DNA from: Sphingomonas guangdongensis | Lineage (GTDB): Bacteria; Pseudomonadota; Alphaproteobacteria; Sphingomonadales; Sphingomonadaceae | Reading direction: 5' to 3' | Assembly (NCBI RefSeq): GCF_900199185.1 | Contig: NZ_OBMI01000001.1 | Location: 372,001-436,000, forward strand | DNA length: 64,000 nt | Shown here: positions 27,297 to 36,092 of the stretch, piece after piece | How the letters are laid out: every line of letters begins with the position of its first letter | How positions within the stretch are numbered: position 1 is the stretch's first letter | The notes under the pieces: generated by a model | The model's database searches: none | What the model saw: only the letters and a program-made list of their open reading frames with translations | What the model was told of the DNA's origin: nothing | Position numbers and translations under genes: made by a program

Positions 27297-28745
27297 CTAC
27301 TTGGAACTCGCGTCCCGTTGAACCTCAGCGATAATTCTCGCCGCCCTGCGATGCCCAAGCCGTTGTGCCTTTCGCAGATACTCGACCGCCTCCGCTTGAG
27401 TTTCGAGGTCGCGTGCGAGATGCACTCCGAGATTTAGCGCAATACTTGCGTCTTTATTGTCTAGCTCGGCTGCGCGCCGCAGTGCGGGAACGACCTCGCT
27501 CATCCTGCCAAGTGCTTCCAGGGAACAGGCGAGACCATACCAGACTTGGCCGTTATCCGGATACGTCTTCGAAAGATTGTCGAAAATCTCGCGGGCCTCC
27601 TCGTGCTCTTGGGCCATCCCATGCGCATTGGCCTTGATGTGCAAGAAAATCGCCGCGTCGGGACTGCGCTTGAGATTCTGACCAGTCTGATAGATGACCT
27701 CCCCGTAGCGCTCCTCCTGCATGAGCCGCTCCATGCGCTTTATGAACTCTTCGATCGGAAGCGCTCCTGTCTCATTGCGCTCCTGAACCGCTCTGGGGGC
27801 GGCCCGTGACTGCGTGGCGGACGGATCGAGAGGCACGCGTTCAAACGCGTTGGTTCCAGCGACTGGGCGAATTTCGAATAGGCTCACGGCGTTCGGCACA
27901 TGAGACTCAAGCAACTCGATATAGTGGCGTCGCCGATCGTCGTGGCAACGCCAGCCGAATGTACACTCGGCGAGCTCTCCCGGCCAGTCGAACAGGCCTC
28001 CGAACGGCTCGACATACCGGACTTCAGCTTCATAGGTCCAGTGTGTCGACTTGGTTGAGATGACGCGTTGGAGCGTGGTGTCTTCGAACGCAATCTTCAG
28101 GCTCGAAGGGTACAAGCGACCATGCGCGTCGGCCGAGAACGCAGTCACGGTTCTGAGTCCGCGGTCGTCCATGTGCGGCAATGCATCTGAGTAGTGTACC
28201 GGCAGGCAATGGTTTGGATCGGAAAGCTTAGAGCCTGGTGCGGCGCGAAAGCCGAAGCAAAGACCATGATGCTGGTTCGCGTAATGCGCCCACATAAGCG
28301 GCTGAACGGGATCTCGTGACAGGCTGAAGATGCCGATCTCGACCAATTGTGCGTCGAGCCTGCCAAACAATGGCCGGACATCTGTCGGGGCGTGCCCTGT
28401 CTGCTCAAGCATGAAACGGATCCGTATCGCATCCTTGGCTTCCAGCGTCTCCGCAGCGCGGATCGCATCTAATATCAACTGTACCTCACCGCGGGTGGCT
28501 TTGAAGAAGGGCTCTCCCGAGCGCAGGGTCCGCCCAGCTTCCATAACGAACCCAGCGAGACCGGCTTGCGTCGCTTGCTCGACCTGCTCGTTGATCCAAT
28601 CTCGGCTGAGATCGGCAATGGAGCATTCGAATGGATCGTTCAGCTGATGGGCGGTCGCAAGGAACACCTTGCGGTCTGTAAGGATGCTTTCCGTAAAGGG
28701 GCTGTCTCCCCGATACTTGTGATATACGCTCGTCGCATCCCCCAT
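27297..28745 (-). CDS. DUF2971-TPR fusion protein
   Basis: The 482-aa protein has an N-terminal DUF2971 domain: VYHKYRGDS, ATAHQLNDPFECSI, GIFSLSRDPVQPLMWAHYA, NQHHGLCFGF and STHWTYEAEVRYV. The C-terminal 170 residues form TPR-like repeats (KRSPDAAIFLHIKANAHGM, NGQVWYGLACSLEALGRM, DASIALNLGVHLARD). DUF2971 proteins recur in defence islands, but their biochemical activity is not settled. The TPR fusion suggests a sensor or scaffold. It is convergent with SIR2-HerA, so it is a neighbour rather than an operon member. Confidence 0.78.
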   Translation of the reverse strand: MGDATSVYHKYRGDSPFTESILTDRKVFLATAHQLNDPFECSIADLSRDWINEQVEQATQAGLAGFVMEAGRTLRSGEPFFKATRGEVQLILDAIRAAETLEAKDAIRIRFMLEQTGHAPTDVRPLFGRLDAQLVEIGIFSLSRDPVQPLMWAHYANQHHGLCFGFRAAPGSKLSDPNHCLPVHYSDALPHMDDRGLRTVTAFSADAHGRLYPSSLKIAFEDTTLQRVISTKSTHWTYEAEVRYVEPFGGLFDWPGELAECTFGWRCHDDRRRHYIELLESHVPNAVSLFEIRPVAGTNAFERVPLDPSATQSRAAPRAVQERNETGALPIEEFIKRMERLMQEERYGEVIYQTGQNLKRSPDAAIFLHIKANAHGMAQEHEEAREIFDNLSKTYPDNGQVWYGLACSLEALGRMSEVVPALRRAAELDNKDASIALNLGVHLARDLETQAEAVEYLRKAQRLGHRRAARIIAEVQRDASSK

Positions 28746-29379
28746 GCTATTCCCTCGACCACGGCAAGCGCCCCCGCCCTAGCTCTGTGCGTAGATTACT
28801 CTTCCAGTGGCGGGAAGGTTCTGTTCCGTTTTAGCAATGAGTTAGATCGGCCGGTTAGCTGCCGGTCTCGCCGTTCTTCACCATGCCATCTACTGGCCTA
28901 AATGCCGACGTGGCTGAAAACTCTTTTTGCAGAGGCCTACGTCCTTCGGAGCTTTTTTGGAGCAGGAAGTTCGATGCGACAAAGGATGAAAACATTCACC
29001 ATCCGGAGCTTTGTGACACGACGGTCGCGGAAGGACTGCTTTTTTGCGCCGAAGAGAAAGCTGTCCGGCGGGGAACCTGCACAGTCAGCTGTTCTAGAGG
29101 CCGTAGTTAGCGAGATGGACGAACGACGGCTTTCAGATCGACGGCTTACCGTTCACACGACCGATATTGGGGCGCAGACCTGCCTGTCGGCTGAGCCTGA
29201 ATCAACGGCAGCTTAGCGCTAGAGGCGCCAAGAACGGACGGGCAGCTTCCCACCAAACTTGCCGAGAAACCTGTTAACGCAAACCCATCCCCTCAACGTT
29301 CTACGATATATCTTCAAGGGGGCAACGAATTGAGCAAATTCGATATAGCTACACTGATCTGCTGCTCGACAACTGATTT
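28746..29379. other. Gene-poor, lower-GC stretch
   Basis: About 630 bp upstream of the DUF2971 gene and next to the transposase relic. Base composition is visibly lower in G+C around 28880-29060 and 29270-29400. A segment at 29229-29258 (GAACGGACGGGCAGCTTCCC) resembles the start of the conserved right-end repeat of elements A and B. Overlapping open frames at 28883-29216 show no recognisable protein. It looks like a scar of older insertions or deletions. Confidence 0.4.
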
Positions 29380-30399
29380 TCAGCATACCAAAGTCGCGAA
29401 GTTGCGGTTCCTGGGCCTCAGGCGCTTGCCGCCAGGGCAGACGTAGCTGTCATCGCCATGGTCGTAGGTGAGTGCATCGCGCTCGAACGTGCCGTCGCGG
29501 CGGGCGGACTTGTCGAACACCGGGATGTGCGGCTGGATGTCGCGCTCATGGACCAGCCAGGCCAGCATCTCCGCCGAGCCGAAAGCGATGTCGGCGGCCA
29601 GCCGCTCGGGCCAGACGCCGAAGCGGTCCTGCACCCGCGCGATCATGCGCTTGCACGCGGTCACCTCGGCCTGACCCACCGCGGTGCTCGCCTCCACGTC
29701 CATGATGACGGCGTGGTCGAGGTCGATAAGCTAGTTGGTCGAGTAGGCATAGAAGGCCGGCCCGTGATGCGCGCTGGTCCAGCGCGCTGCCGGATTGGCC
29801 GGCGCCAGATACTTCGGCATCACCGGTGTCGCTGCACCAAATGCGGCATCGTCGAGCACGGCCAGATACTCGCGTACCGCACGGCTGTCGGCGTCCGGTG
29901 CCAAGCCGTCGCTGCCCGGGCCGCCGGTCTGGCGATTGGCATCGGCGCGGATGAGGCTGGCGTCGACCGCAAACCCTTCGCCGCCCACCAAACCCTCGGC
30001 CATGCATCGCGCGACCGTCGTCTCGAACAACCGGCGCAACAGGTCGCTGTCGCGGAAGCGCCCGTGCCGGTTCTTCGAGAAGGTCGACTGGTCGGGCACG
30101 GCGCCGTCCAATCCCAGCCGGCAGAACCAGCGATAGGCCAGGTTCAGATGCACCTCGTCGCACAGCCGGCGCTCGGAACGGATGCCCATGCAATAGCCGA
30201 TGACGAGCATCCGGATCATTAGCTCCGGGTCGATCGATGGCCGTCCCGTCTCGCTGTAGAAGGGCTTCAGATGTTCACGGATACCCGACAGGTCCACGAA
30301 CCGGTCGATCGAGCGAAGCAGATGGTCCCCCGGTACGTGCCGCTCCAGGCTGAAGCTGTAGAACAGCGCCTCCTGCGCCACTGTCCGCTCGCCCATCAT
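29380..30399 (-). pseudogene. IS1182-family transposase, interrupted and truncated
   Basis: The N-terminal part reads MMGERTVAQEALFYSFSLER, HVPGDHLLRSIDRFVD, GRPSIDPELMIRMLVIGY and YRWFCRLGLDGAVPDQSTFS, the IS1182/IS5-group DDE transposase pattern. At 29728-29733 the frame meets TAG (AYSTN-stop-LIDLDHAV) where family members have tyrosine. It continues with MDVEASTAVGQAE and DIAFGSAEMLAWL to NRNFATLVC and then ends. About 120 C-terminal residues, including the last acidic region, are missing. No terminal inverted repeats were found. It cannot encode an active enzyme. Confidence 0.88.
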
Positions 30400-30519
30400 C
30401 GGCCCGTCTCCGCTTGCCTTGCAGAGATTGAATTAGACTACCGACACCACTTCAAGCCGGCCTTCTTCAACACAATCGCCCAGTTACGGACGTTCAGCGC
30501 ACCGGAGCTGGTGAGTAAA

Positions 30520-30765
30520 TCAGCGCTTTGCTCCACCTTCATTCTCCCACGAAGCGTCTTCGGCCTCAGCTTCCAAGCGTGATCGATGCTTGACGCCACG
30601 TTCTGCGTCGCTCTCGAAGCGGTTGTGGGGATAAGTCGATTTGGAAAGCAGCTTGCCGTAAGCCAGCGCAAGAGCCTTATGTACCAAACGCGCTGATCGC
30701 GATTTCGCGCTCTCTGCACGATGTAGCTCTTCCTGCTCTCGACGCAGTAGGTAATTGATCGTCAT
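30520..30765 (-). CDS. Small hypothetical protein (81 aa)
   Basis: The start MTINYLLRREQEELHRAESAK is preceded by AGGAGG 7 bases upstream, a strong ribosome site. A helix follows (SARLVHKALALAYGKLL), then a charged C-terminus (RLEAEAEDASWENEGG). The first 35 residues resemble small sphingomonad proteins I know only as hypothetical. The product is soluble and largely helical. Nothing indicates a function. Confidence 0.65.
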   Translation of the reverse strand: MTINYLLRREQEELHRAESAKSRSARLVHKALALAYGKLLSKSTYPHNRFESDAERGVKHRSRLEAEAEDASWENEGGAKR

Positions 30766-30821
30766 CTCTAGCCTCCTGCCGCCACCGCTATCCTTGCAGT
30801 GAGCGGCTCACGATTGAGCCC

Positions 30822-31160
30822 TCACCATCTCGGGCCGGCATGTCTGACCACATCGAGTAGGCGTGAGAGATCGCCGATCTGCTCGGCACCAAACTCTCGA
30901 AGTGGCACTGACCAGCCGGGCAGCTGAACTGCGCTCTCGCACCTGATTGTAGCGGCACCCCGTCCGGATGCTGTCTTGAGCCTTCCCCATTGATGCACGC
31001 ATTGGGAGAGGGTCGCTCCACCCATGCCATTCCCGACTGCGGCGCTACTCCAAGGAATCTGAGCCGCAGTTCTGGCGGTGGATGCGACATCGACCGTCAC
31101 GAGCGCACCGACAAGGCGGCGCGCTAACACGTACGCGGTGCCTATAGGCCTATCCTCCAT
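30822..31160 (-). CDS. Doubtful ORF (112 aa)
   Basis: The frame starts inside the end of the 31150-31428 gene with an 11-base overlap. It encodes a low-complexity, tryptophan-containing protein (SQCVHQWGRLKTASGR, VQLPGWSVPLREFG). It might be the third gene of a small operon, but codon use is not distinctive and no family is recognised. Listed because nothing else explains the stretch. Confidence 0.3.
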   Translation of the reverse strand: MEDRPIGTAYVLARRLVGALVTVDVASTARTAAQIPWSSAAVGNGMGGATLSQCVHQWGRLKTASGRGAATIRCESAVQLPGWSVPLREFGAEQIGDLSRLLDVVRHAGPRW

Positions 31161-31428
31161 AGAGAGCGTCCGAACGACGGGCCTGCCACAGGTTACGTTT
31201 CACCTGCGATAAAAGCACCCGTGCGCCGAAGGCCTGTCGTAGCGCAGATGCGCCGGACATATTCATCAGAACCACGTGTGTTCCGCGCGTTGCGAGTGGC
31301 TCGATTGAACTGATGGCGATGCCCATGGCGGCGCATCGTGTAGTGACGTCGGTGGGGGTCGCGTCGATGTTGACCGCGCGAGACTCGATCCGGTCCGTGT
31401 CTGTGACGGTCTGTCCGCGCCCGATCAC
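31150..31428 (-). CDS. Small hypothetical protein (92 aa)
   Basis: The product begins MIGRGQTVTDTDRIESRAVN and contains NIDATPTDVTTRCAAMG, IEPLATRGTHVVLMNMSGA and LRQAFGARVLLSQVKR. The alternating strands and helices suggest a compact alpha/beta domain of a kind seen in sphingomonad hypotheticals. The GTG start (31428) overlaps the stop of the 58-codon gene upstream (GTGA), which supports translation of both. Function unknown. Confidence 0.6.
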   Translation of the reverse strand: MIGRGQTVTDTDRIESRAVNIDATPTDVTTRCAAMGIAISSIEPLATRGTHVVLMNMSGASALRQAFGARVLLSQVKRNLWQARRSDALYGG

Positions 31429-31601
31429 TTGAGCGAATCCTTGCTCGGGCCAACAGGCCGCCCGACTGCGTAGGCGTCCGGCATCTGGAGCATCACTGTT
31501 GCCGGATCGGGAGAAACCAGGGGTGGAGCCACAGCCATCAAACGGACCGGCGCAGCCATCGAAAACTGAGGATACGCAGCTGTGTTATGGACATTGCTCA
31601 T
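31425..31601 (-). CDS. Very small hypothetical protein (58 aa)
   Basis: ATG 31601 opens a 58-codon frame starting MSNVHNTAAYPQFSMAAPVR, rich in alanine, proline, valine and methionine, and ending GPSKDSLK. It overlaps the next gene by GTGA, the typical sign of coupled genes. TTAGGTATCTGCC precedes the start. A perfect 16-bp palindrome lies 24 bp upstream (31625-31640), likely its operator. No family is recognised. Confidence 0.5.
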   Translation of the reverse strand: MSNVHNTAAYPQFSMAAPVRLMAVAPPLVSPDPATVMLQMPDAYAVGRPVGPSKDSLK

Positions 31602-31624
31602 GGCAGATACCTAACTCTGCAAGC

Positions 31625-31640
31625 GAGAGGTTAACCTCTC
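31625..31640. promoter_or_regulatory. Perfect 16-bp palindrome GAGAGGTTAACCTCTC
   Basis: The palindrome has no spacer and lies 24 bp upstream of the small operon reading left from 31601. Such symmetry suits a dimeric repressor site. No regulator gene of obvious partnership is adjacent. Confidence 0.55.
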
Positions 31641-31973
31641 TGCCAATCGCGTGCTCACGGAAGGATCACAATTGATGAAGCTAATATGGGAGCGCCTCGC
31701 CTGCTAAGCCAGAGGCGAACTAAAATATATATGGCCGCGTTTTAGCGTCGAGCAAATCGCATTAACTAAGATTGACGTCCACCGTTAGTTTTCCACTATC
31801 CACTAGAATTGAGGACTATGATTCAATGGTGACTCACTTAGCAAACGTTTTAGGGTCGAACATTAACGCGACGTCACGCGTTACTAGACAGCAGAAAGCC
31901 GTTTTCCGACCAGTAGCATGGCAGCGGTCTGCTGTTGACGCTGTATGACTTACGTAATGCGAGAGGACCGACC
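31641..31973. other. AT-richer divergent promoter region
   Basis: About 330 bp between divergent small genes, clearly lower in G+C than the rest (for example AACTAAAATATATATGGCCG near 31718). It holds an inverted repeat TCGCCT/AGGCGA (31697-31718). No open frame is convincing. It probably carries promoters for both sides. Confidence 0.45.
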
Positions 31974-32225
31974 ATGATCCAGAACGACAAGCCTGAGGAC
32001 ACTCAAGCCGAACCTGCTGGTTCCACCGGTGGCGAGGACGACAGCAGCACTGAGCGCAACGGTGATGACAGTCACCTGCATGAAGATCAGAAGGCGCCGT
32101 CTTTCCCGTCGGCTGAGAAAAACGACCCGAAGCGCAGAGGTGGCTCTGCCGCAGATACCGAGACCAAGACGCAGGACTTGGCAAAAGCCGGCCGTGACAT
32201 TGATCCGAACAAAGGCGGCGATTGA
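31974..32225 (+). CDS. Small hydrophilic hypothetical protein (83 aa)
   Basis: The product begins MIQNDKPEDTQAEPAGSTGG and is highly charged and glycine/serine-rich (SSTERNGDDSHLHEDQK, AEKNDPKRRGG). It ends AGRDIDPNKGGD. It has almost no hydrophobic core, so it is probably disordered, like small stress-induced proteins of sphingomonads. GAGGACCGACC precedes ATG 31974. Function is unknown. Confidence 0.6.
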   Translation: MIQNDKPEDTQAEPAGSTGGEDDSSTERNGDDSHLHEDQKAPSFPSAEKNDPKRRGGSAADTETKTQDLAKAGRDIDPNKGGD

Positions 32226-32572
32226 CCAGCTTTAAGCCAGATAGATGTCCGGTTTCCACCAACAGCGGACATCGGGTGCGGGACGGCAGCGAACGTCCGC
32301 TTTCGCTTAACATCGGACACTCAGCCGCAGATCATCGTTCGTTCGAGCGAGTGCGACTGCTGTTCTCGCTACCCTCAGCCGGCAGACCATCATCGTAGCG
32401 ATCTCAGCGGCAATCTTTCGCGAGCATGTTGATCTATGTTCTGATGGGTGGCGCCCAGACGGTTATGGTGCGTGCCTGCCTCATCCATGCCAAACGGTAG
32501 CATATGCTTCAGATCTCCTACCTGAGCACAGCCGCCGATGCCGATGTAGATCTGACGCCATTGTGCGAGGAG
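32226..32572. other. Non-coding spacer before the IS6-family element
   Basis: About 350 bp with CGAACGTCCGCTTTCGCTTA near 32288, an inverted-orientation copy of the dispersed motif. No gene is seen. It ends at the left inverted repeat of the insertion sequence. Confidence 0.4.
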
Positions 32573-33408
32573 GGCACTGTCAAACCAAGTGCACCCGCTG
32601 GTAATTGAGCGCGGCTAGACCCGTGGCATGCCCCGCCCCCGTAAGCCAGCCAGTCCGTTCCGCTACTTCAATTCGTCGCCGGAGGTGATCCGGCTGGTAG
32701 TGCTCATGTACGTGCGCTTTCCGCTCAGCTTGCGGAACGTAGAAGACCTGCTGTTCGAGCGCGGGATAGACCTCTGCCATGAGACGGTGAGGCTGTGGTG
32801 GAACAGGTTCGGTCCGATGTTCGCAGGCGACATCCGCCGGGCACGGGTGAGCCGCATGCGCGGGTACCGGCACTGGCGCTGGCACCTGGACGAAATGTAC
32901 GTGAAGCTGAACGGCGAGATGGTGTACCTGTGGCATGCCGTCGATCACGAGGGCGAGGTGCTAGAGAGCTTCGTTACGAGATCACGCGACAAGCAGGCGG
33001 CGCTCACCTTCATGAAGAAGGCGCTCAAGCGCCACGGCTCGCCTGAGGCGATCACCACCGACGGTCTGCGCAGCTACGGCGCTGCCATGGACGAGCTCGG
33101 CTGTCGTGATCGTCAGGAGGTGGGTCGCTGGGCCAACGACCGGGTCGAGAACGCACACCTGCCGTTCCGACGACGAGAGCGAGCGATGCTCCGGTTCAGG
33201 CAGATGAAGAGCTTACAGAAGTTTGCCTCCGTTCACGCCAACGTCCACAACCACTTCAGCCTCGAACGCCACCTCACCGACCGACAGACCTACAAGGAAC
33301 GACGCTCGGCAGCGCTTGCCGAGTGGCAGGTCCTCGCGAGCTAGCCCCTGCCCTTCGAAGCCAAACTGCTGTCGATCGAAGACGAGTTCGCATTAGACTG
33401 ACAGCACC
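32573..33408 (+). mobile_element. IS6-family insertion sequence (836 bp)
   Basis: The ends GGCACTGTCA (32573-32582) and TGACAGCACC (33399-33408) form an imperfect 10-bp terminal inverted repeat (8 of 10). The length fits the IS6 family. The flanks differ (GCGAGGAG on the left, TGCTCTAT on the right), so the expected 8-bp target duplication is absent. That indicates a deletion or recombination after insertion. The right end sits inside an arsH copy and has removed its start. Confidence 0.8.
32628..33344 (+). CDS. IS6-family transposase
   Basis: The 238-aa protein is a complete IS6/IS26-type DDE enzyme: RFPLSLRNVEDLLFERGIDL, CHETVRLWWNRFGPMFAGDI, HLDEMYVKLNGEMVYLWHAV (first aspartate), EAITTDGLRSYGAAMDELG (second) and RVENAHLPFRRRERAMLRFR (glutamate). 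It catalyses replicative cointegration of the element. The frame is intact, so the element may be active. Confidence 0.95.
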   Translation: MPRPRKPASPFRYFNSSPEVIRLVVLMYVRFPLSLRNVEDLLFERGIDLCHETVRLWWNRFGPMFAGDIRRARVSRMRGYRHWRWHLDEMYVKLNGEMVYLWHAVDHEGEVLESFVTRSRDKQAALTFMKKALKRHGSPEAITTDGLRSYGAAMDELGCRDRQEVGRWANDRVENAHLPFRRRERAMLRFRQMKSLQKFASVHANVHNHFSLERHLTDRQTYKERRSAALAEWQVLAS

Positions 33409-34049
33409 TGCTCTATGGCTCCCTGCGCGAGCGGTCCTTCTCACGCCTCGCGGTCGAGGAGGCTGCCCGGCTACTCCAGTTGTTTGGCGCAGAAACGCGC
33501 ATCTTCGATCCACGCGACCTCCCGCTGCCCGATCAGGTGCCCGGCGACGACCACTCCGCGGTCCACGAGCTTCGCGAGCATGCGCTCTGGTCCGAGGGCA
33601 TGGTCTGGTGCAGCCCCGAGCGGCACGGTCAGATCACTGGCATTATGAAGGCGCAGATTGACCACCTCCCGCTCGAGATGAAGGGCATGCGTCCCACCCA
33701 AGGGCGCTCGCTCGCCGTCATGCAAGTGTCCGGCGGCTCGCAGTCGTTCAACGCGGTCAACACGCTGCGCCTGCTCGGCCGCTGGATGCGGATGTTCACG
33801 ATCCCGAACCAGTCGTCGGTCGCGATGGCCTATAAGGAGTTCGACGAAGCCGGACGCATGAAGCCGTCCGCCTATTACGACCGGATCGTTGACGTGATGG
33901 AAGAATTGGTTCGCTTCACCGTTTTGCTTCGCCCACACGCTACACAGCTGGTGGACCGGTATTCCGAACGAAAGTCAGTCGGCATCACCAACGCACAGGA
34001 CGACTACTCCGCGATCGCGATCAGGTCGCAGCCGGTTGCGACGTCGTGA
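33409..34049 (+). pseudogene. arsH: arsH, 5'-truncated second copy
   Basis: From [20 protein letters not shown] to RSQPVATS it matches the complete ArsH at 42574-43329, about 90% identical at DNA level by eye and almost identical in protein. Differences are mostly at third codon positions. The first 40 or so codons are replaced by the IS6-family element, whose end falls at 33408. The remaining frame has only a TTG at 33480 as an internal start, so it is probably not expressed properly. The divergence shows two separate acquisitions or an old duplication rather than a recent copy. Confidence 0.9.
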
Positions 34050-34317
34050 CATACGTCGCCGTGTTGACCCAATCAGAGACGTTCGACAGAACGAGACCGC
34101 TTCCCAACTTTGGACGCTTGTTCAGCCAGACATATGCTTGAAGTCGCCGGAGCATCCGCCGTCCGCCAGTGATAGGCTCGACAGGATCAACCCGACGAGG
34201 CTGTGAACACGCCTCATCTGACACCGGAACTTCGAGTTCACCTCGAACATTCGTCCACGTGACAGGGGTGCTTTCCGCGCCTGATCGGCTGGTGCTAGAG
34301 CCCGTGGGCCGACCATC

Positions 34318-35433
34318 ATGAAAGTACGGCGCATGGGATTGCCTCGCACGAAGGTTGAGCATGGCGGCCTGATCCTCTTCCTGGTGGCGATTACCATCGC
34401 GCTGACGCTGGTCGTATCAGGGTTCATCGGCGCGCTGCTCTGGGCGGCACTGGCGGCGCTCATGTTCCAGCCGCTGTTCCAGCGCCTGCTGACGCGCTGG
34501 CCCGGACGTCGCAACCGGGCGGCGCTGATTACCCTACTCGTCATCGTCGTAGCAGTGATCATCCCGGCGCTGATCATCGCTGGGCTGGTGGTGGATCAGG
34601 GCACGGATGTCTACCAGCAGATTCGCTCCGGTCGCATCAACTTCGCCACCTATTTTCAGCAGGTCCACGACGCCCTCCCGCTGCGATTGAGCGCCCTGCT
34701 CGACAGGTCGGGCCTCGACAACCTGGAGCGTGTGCAGGCCCGGCTCGGCCAGGCGCTCAGCGGCAGCGCCAGCATCCTCGCGCGGCGCGCTTTATCGATC
34801 GGTGCCAGCGCCGGCGTCTTCCTGCTGGCGTTCGGCGTCGGCCTTTACGTCACCTTTTTCCTGCTGCGCGATGGCGACGAGATCGGGCCGGCCGTGGTGC
34901 GGGCGCTCCCGCTCGAACCACCGGTGGCGGAGCGGTTGTCCGCCAAGTTCGTGTCCGTGGTTCGAGCCACCATCAAGGGATCGGGGGTCGTCGCCATCGT
35001 ACAGGGAGCGCTCGGCACGATCACCTTCTGGATCGTGGGCCTGCCGGCGGCGCTGCTCTGGGGTTTGCTTATGACGATCGCGGCACTGCTTCCCGCAGTG
35101 GGCCCGGCGATCATCTGGGGACCGGTGGCGATGTACCTCTTCGCCACGGGCGCGATCTGGCAGGCGGTAGTGGTGATTTTATCGGGTGTCTTGGTGATCG
35201 GGCTGGCGGACAACATCCTGCGCCCGATCCTCGTCGGACGCGACACTGGAATCCCGGACTGGCTGGTGCTGGTGACGACGCTCGGCGGCATCGACCTCGT
35301 CGGCCTGTCGGGCATCGTAGTCGGCCCGGCGGCGGCTGCGCTGTTCATCACCGGCTGGCAGATCCTCACCGAGCAGCGGCTCGGCCCCGATCCGGAGCGG
35401 AGCGCGCGTGCGCCCGAGGCGCCGACGCCGTGA
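34318..35433 (+). CDS. AI-2E family transporter (YdiK/PerM-type permease)
   Basis: The 371-aa protein has the family layout: two early helices (ILFLVAITIALTLVVSGFIG, LLWAALAALMF), a third (ALITLLVIVVAVIIPALIIA), a soluble loop to about residue 165, and a C-terminal cluster of helices. The cluster contains FFLLRDGDEI, LLPAVGPAIIWGPVAMYL and LADNILRPILVG. These permeases export small molecules or ions; the substrate here is unknown. In sphingomonads they often sit among general-stress genes, as here. ATG 34318 is taken, near ATG 34333. Confidence 0.9.
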   Translation: MKVRRMGLPRTKVEHGGLILFLVAITIALTLVVSGFIGALLWAALAALMFQPLFQRLLTRWPGRRNRAALITLLVIVVAVIIPALIIAGLVVDQGTDVYQQIRSGRINFATYFQQVHDALPLRLSALLDRSGLDNLERVQARLGQALSGSASILARRALSIGASAGVFLLAFGVGLYVTFFLLRDGDEIGPAVVRALPLEPPVAERLSAKFVSVVRATIKGSGVVAIVQGALGTITFWIVGLPAALLWGLLMTIAALLPAVGPAIIWGPVAMYLFATGAIWQAVVVILSGVLVIGLADNILRPILVGRDTGIPDWLVLVTTLGGIDLVGLSGIVVGPAAAALFITGWQILTEQRLGPDPERSARAPEAPTP

Positions 35434-35732
35434 CGGCAGCGCCGGCGCTCAGCAGACAAACGGAACAAGCCCGGGACCAGTCGTACAAGCATGAACTCGA
35501 CGACATAGTCGGCACGGACAAGTGCCGGGCTGCCTTGCTGGAGGAGATCATCGACAAAGTCGAAGGTCTGGACGTCGCCGGCCCTGAACGACTGATCAGT
35601 CGGCTGCTGAGACCCAACTTCAGCCGTTCAAGCCACCGCAAGCGCTACGCAGAAGCGGACGTTCGTTCACCTGTCTTCGGCAGTGGCGTTACGCTTGGCT
35701 GCCAACTTCTATCTCATCCAACCGGAGCGTGA
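35430..35732 (+). CDS. Hypothetical ORF (100 aa), coupled to the permease
   Basis: GTG 35430 overlaps the permease stop (GTGA). The product is charged and helical (SYKHELDDIVGTDKCRAAL, LEEIIDKVEGLDVAGPERL), then becomes the translated dispersed repeat near 35651 (AGAAGCGGACGTTCGTTCAC). Only the first 80 residues look like protein, so the original gene may have been shortened. It overlaps the tail of the convergent ORF. Confidence 0.4.
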   Translation: MTAAPALSRQTEQARDQSYKHELDDIVGTDKCRAALLEEIIDKVEGLDVAGPERLISRLLRPNFSRSSHRKRYAEADVRSPVFGSGVTLGCQLLSHPTGA

Positions 35733-35997
35733 GTGCTCTGCTGGGCAGATGAATGCTCAGCCTCTTCCGCTCATCGTCACTGTAACGAGCGGCCTTGATG
35801 AAGAGGTCACGTATCGCTGCTCTGCCAACAACCCTGTCACCGCCTAACCAACCACTGCCAAGCGCGACTTCCGGTGCTAGTATCAGGAGGCCATAAACGT
35901 CAGGTGCGATATGGTCGGTTATAACGCCGTCGTCCTTGTGTAGCGATTTGACCCTGCCACTTACGCTCGGAATCTTCGCTTGGCGAGCAGCCGGCAC
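35689..35997 (-). CDS. Hypothetical protein (102 aa)
   Basis: The frame encodes VKSLHKDDGVITDHIAPDVY, then GLLILAPEVALGSGWLGGDR, VVGRAAIRDLFIKAARYSDD and a final strand LTLRLDEIEVGSQA. This looks like a folded alpha/beta protein, but no family is recognised. The start (GTG 35997) is uncertain. It stands alone on this strand between the stress permease and the PAS-LuxR gene. Confidence 0.4.
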   Translation of the reverse strand: MPAARQAKIPSVSGRVKSLHKDDGVITDHIAPDVYGLLILAPEVALGSGWLGGDRVVGRAAIRDLFIKAARYSDDERKRLSIHLPSRALTLRLDEIEVGSQA

Positions 35998-36092
35998 TCA
36001 CCTCATTACGGCGCTTCAGGTCACCTCCAGCTGACCAAGGTCTCTCAGTCGTTCGATGATGGCCAGCCTTTAGAGCAGTCCGGCGGTCCTCA

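Noticed and set aside
28883..29216. Overlapping small frames in the gap upstream of the DUF2971 gene
   Set aside because: Two frames overlap on the same strand, neither has a ribosome site or recognisable composition.
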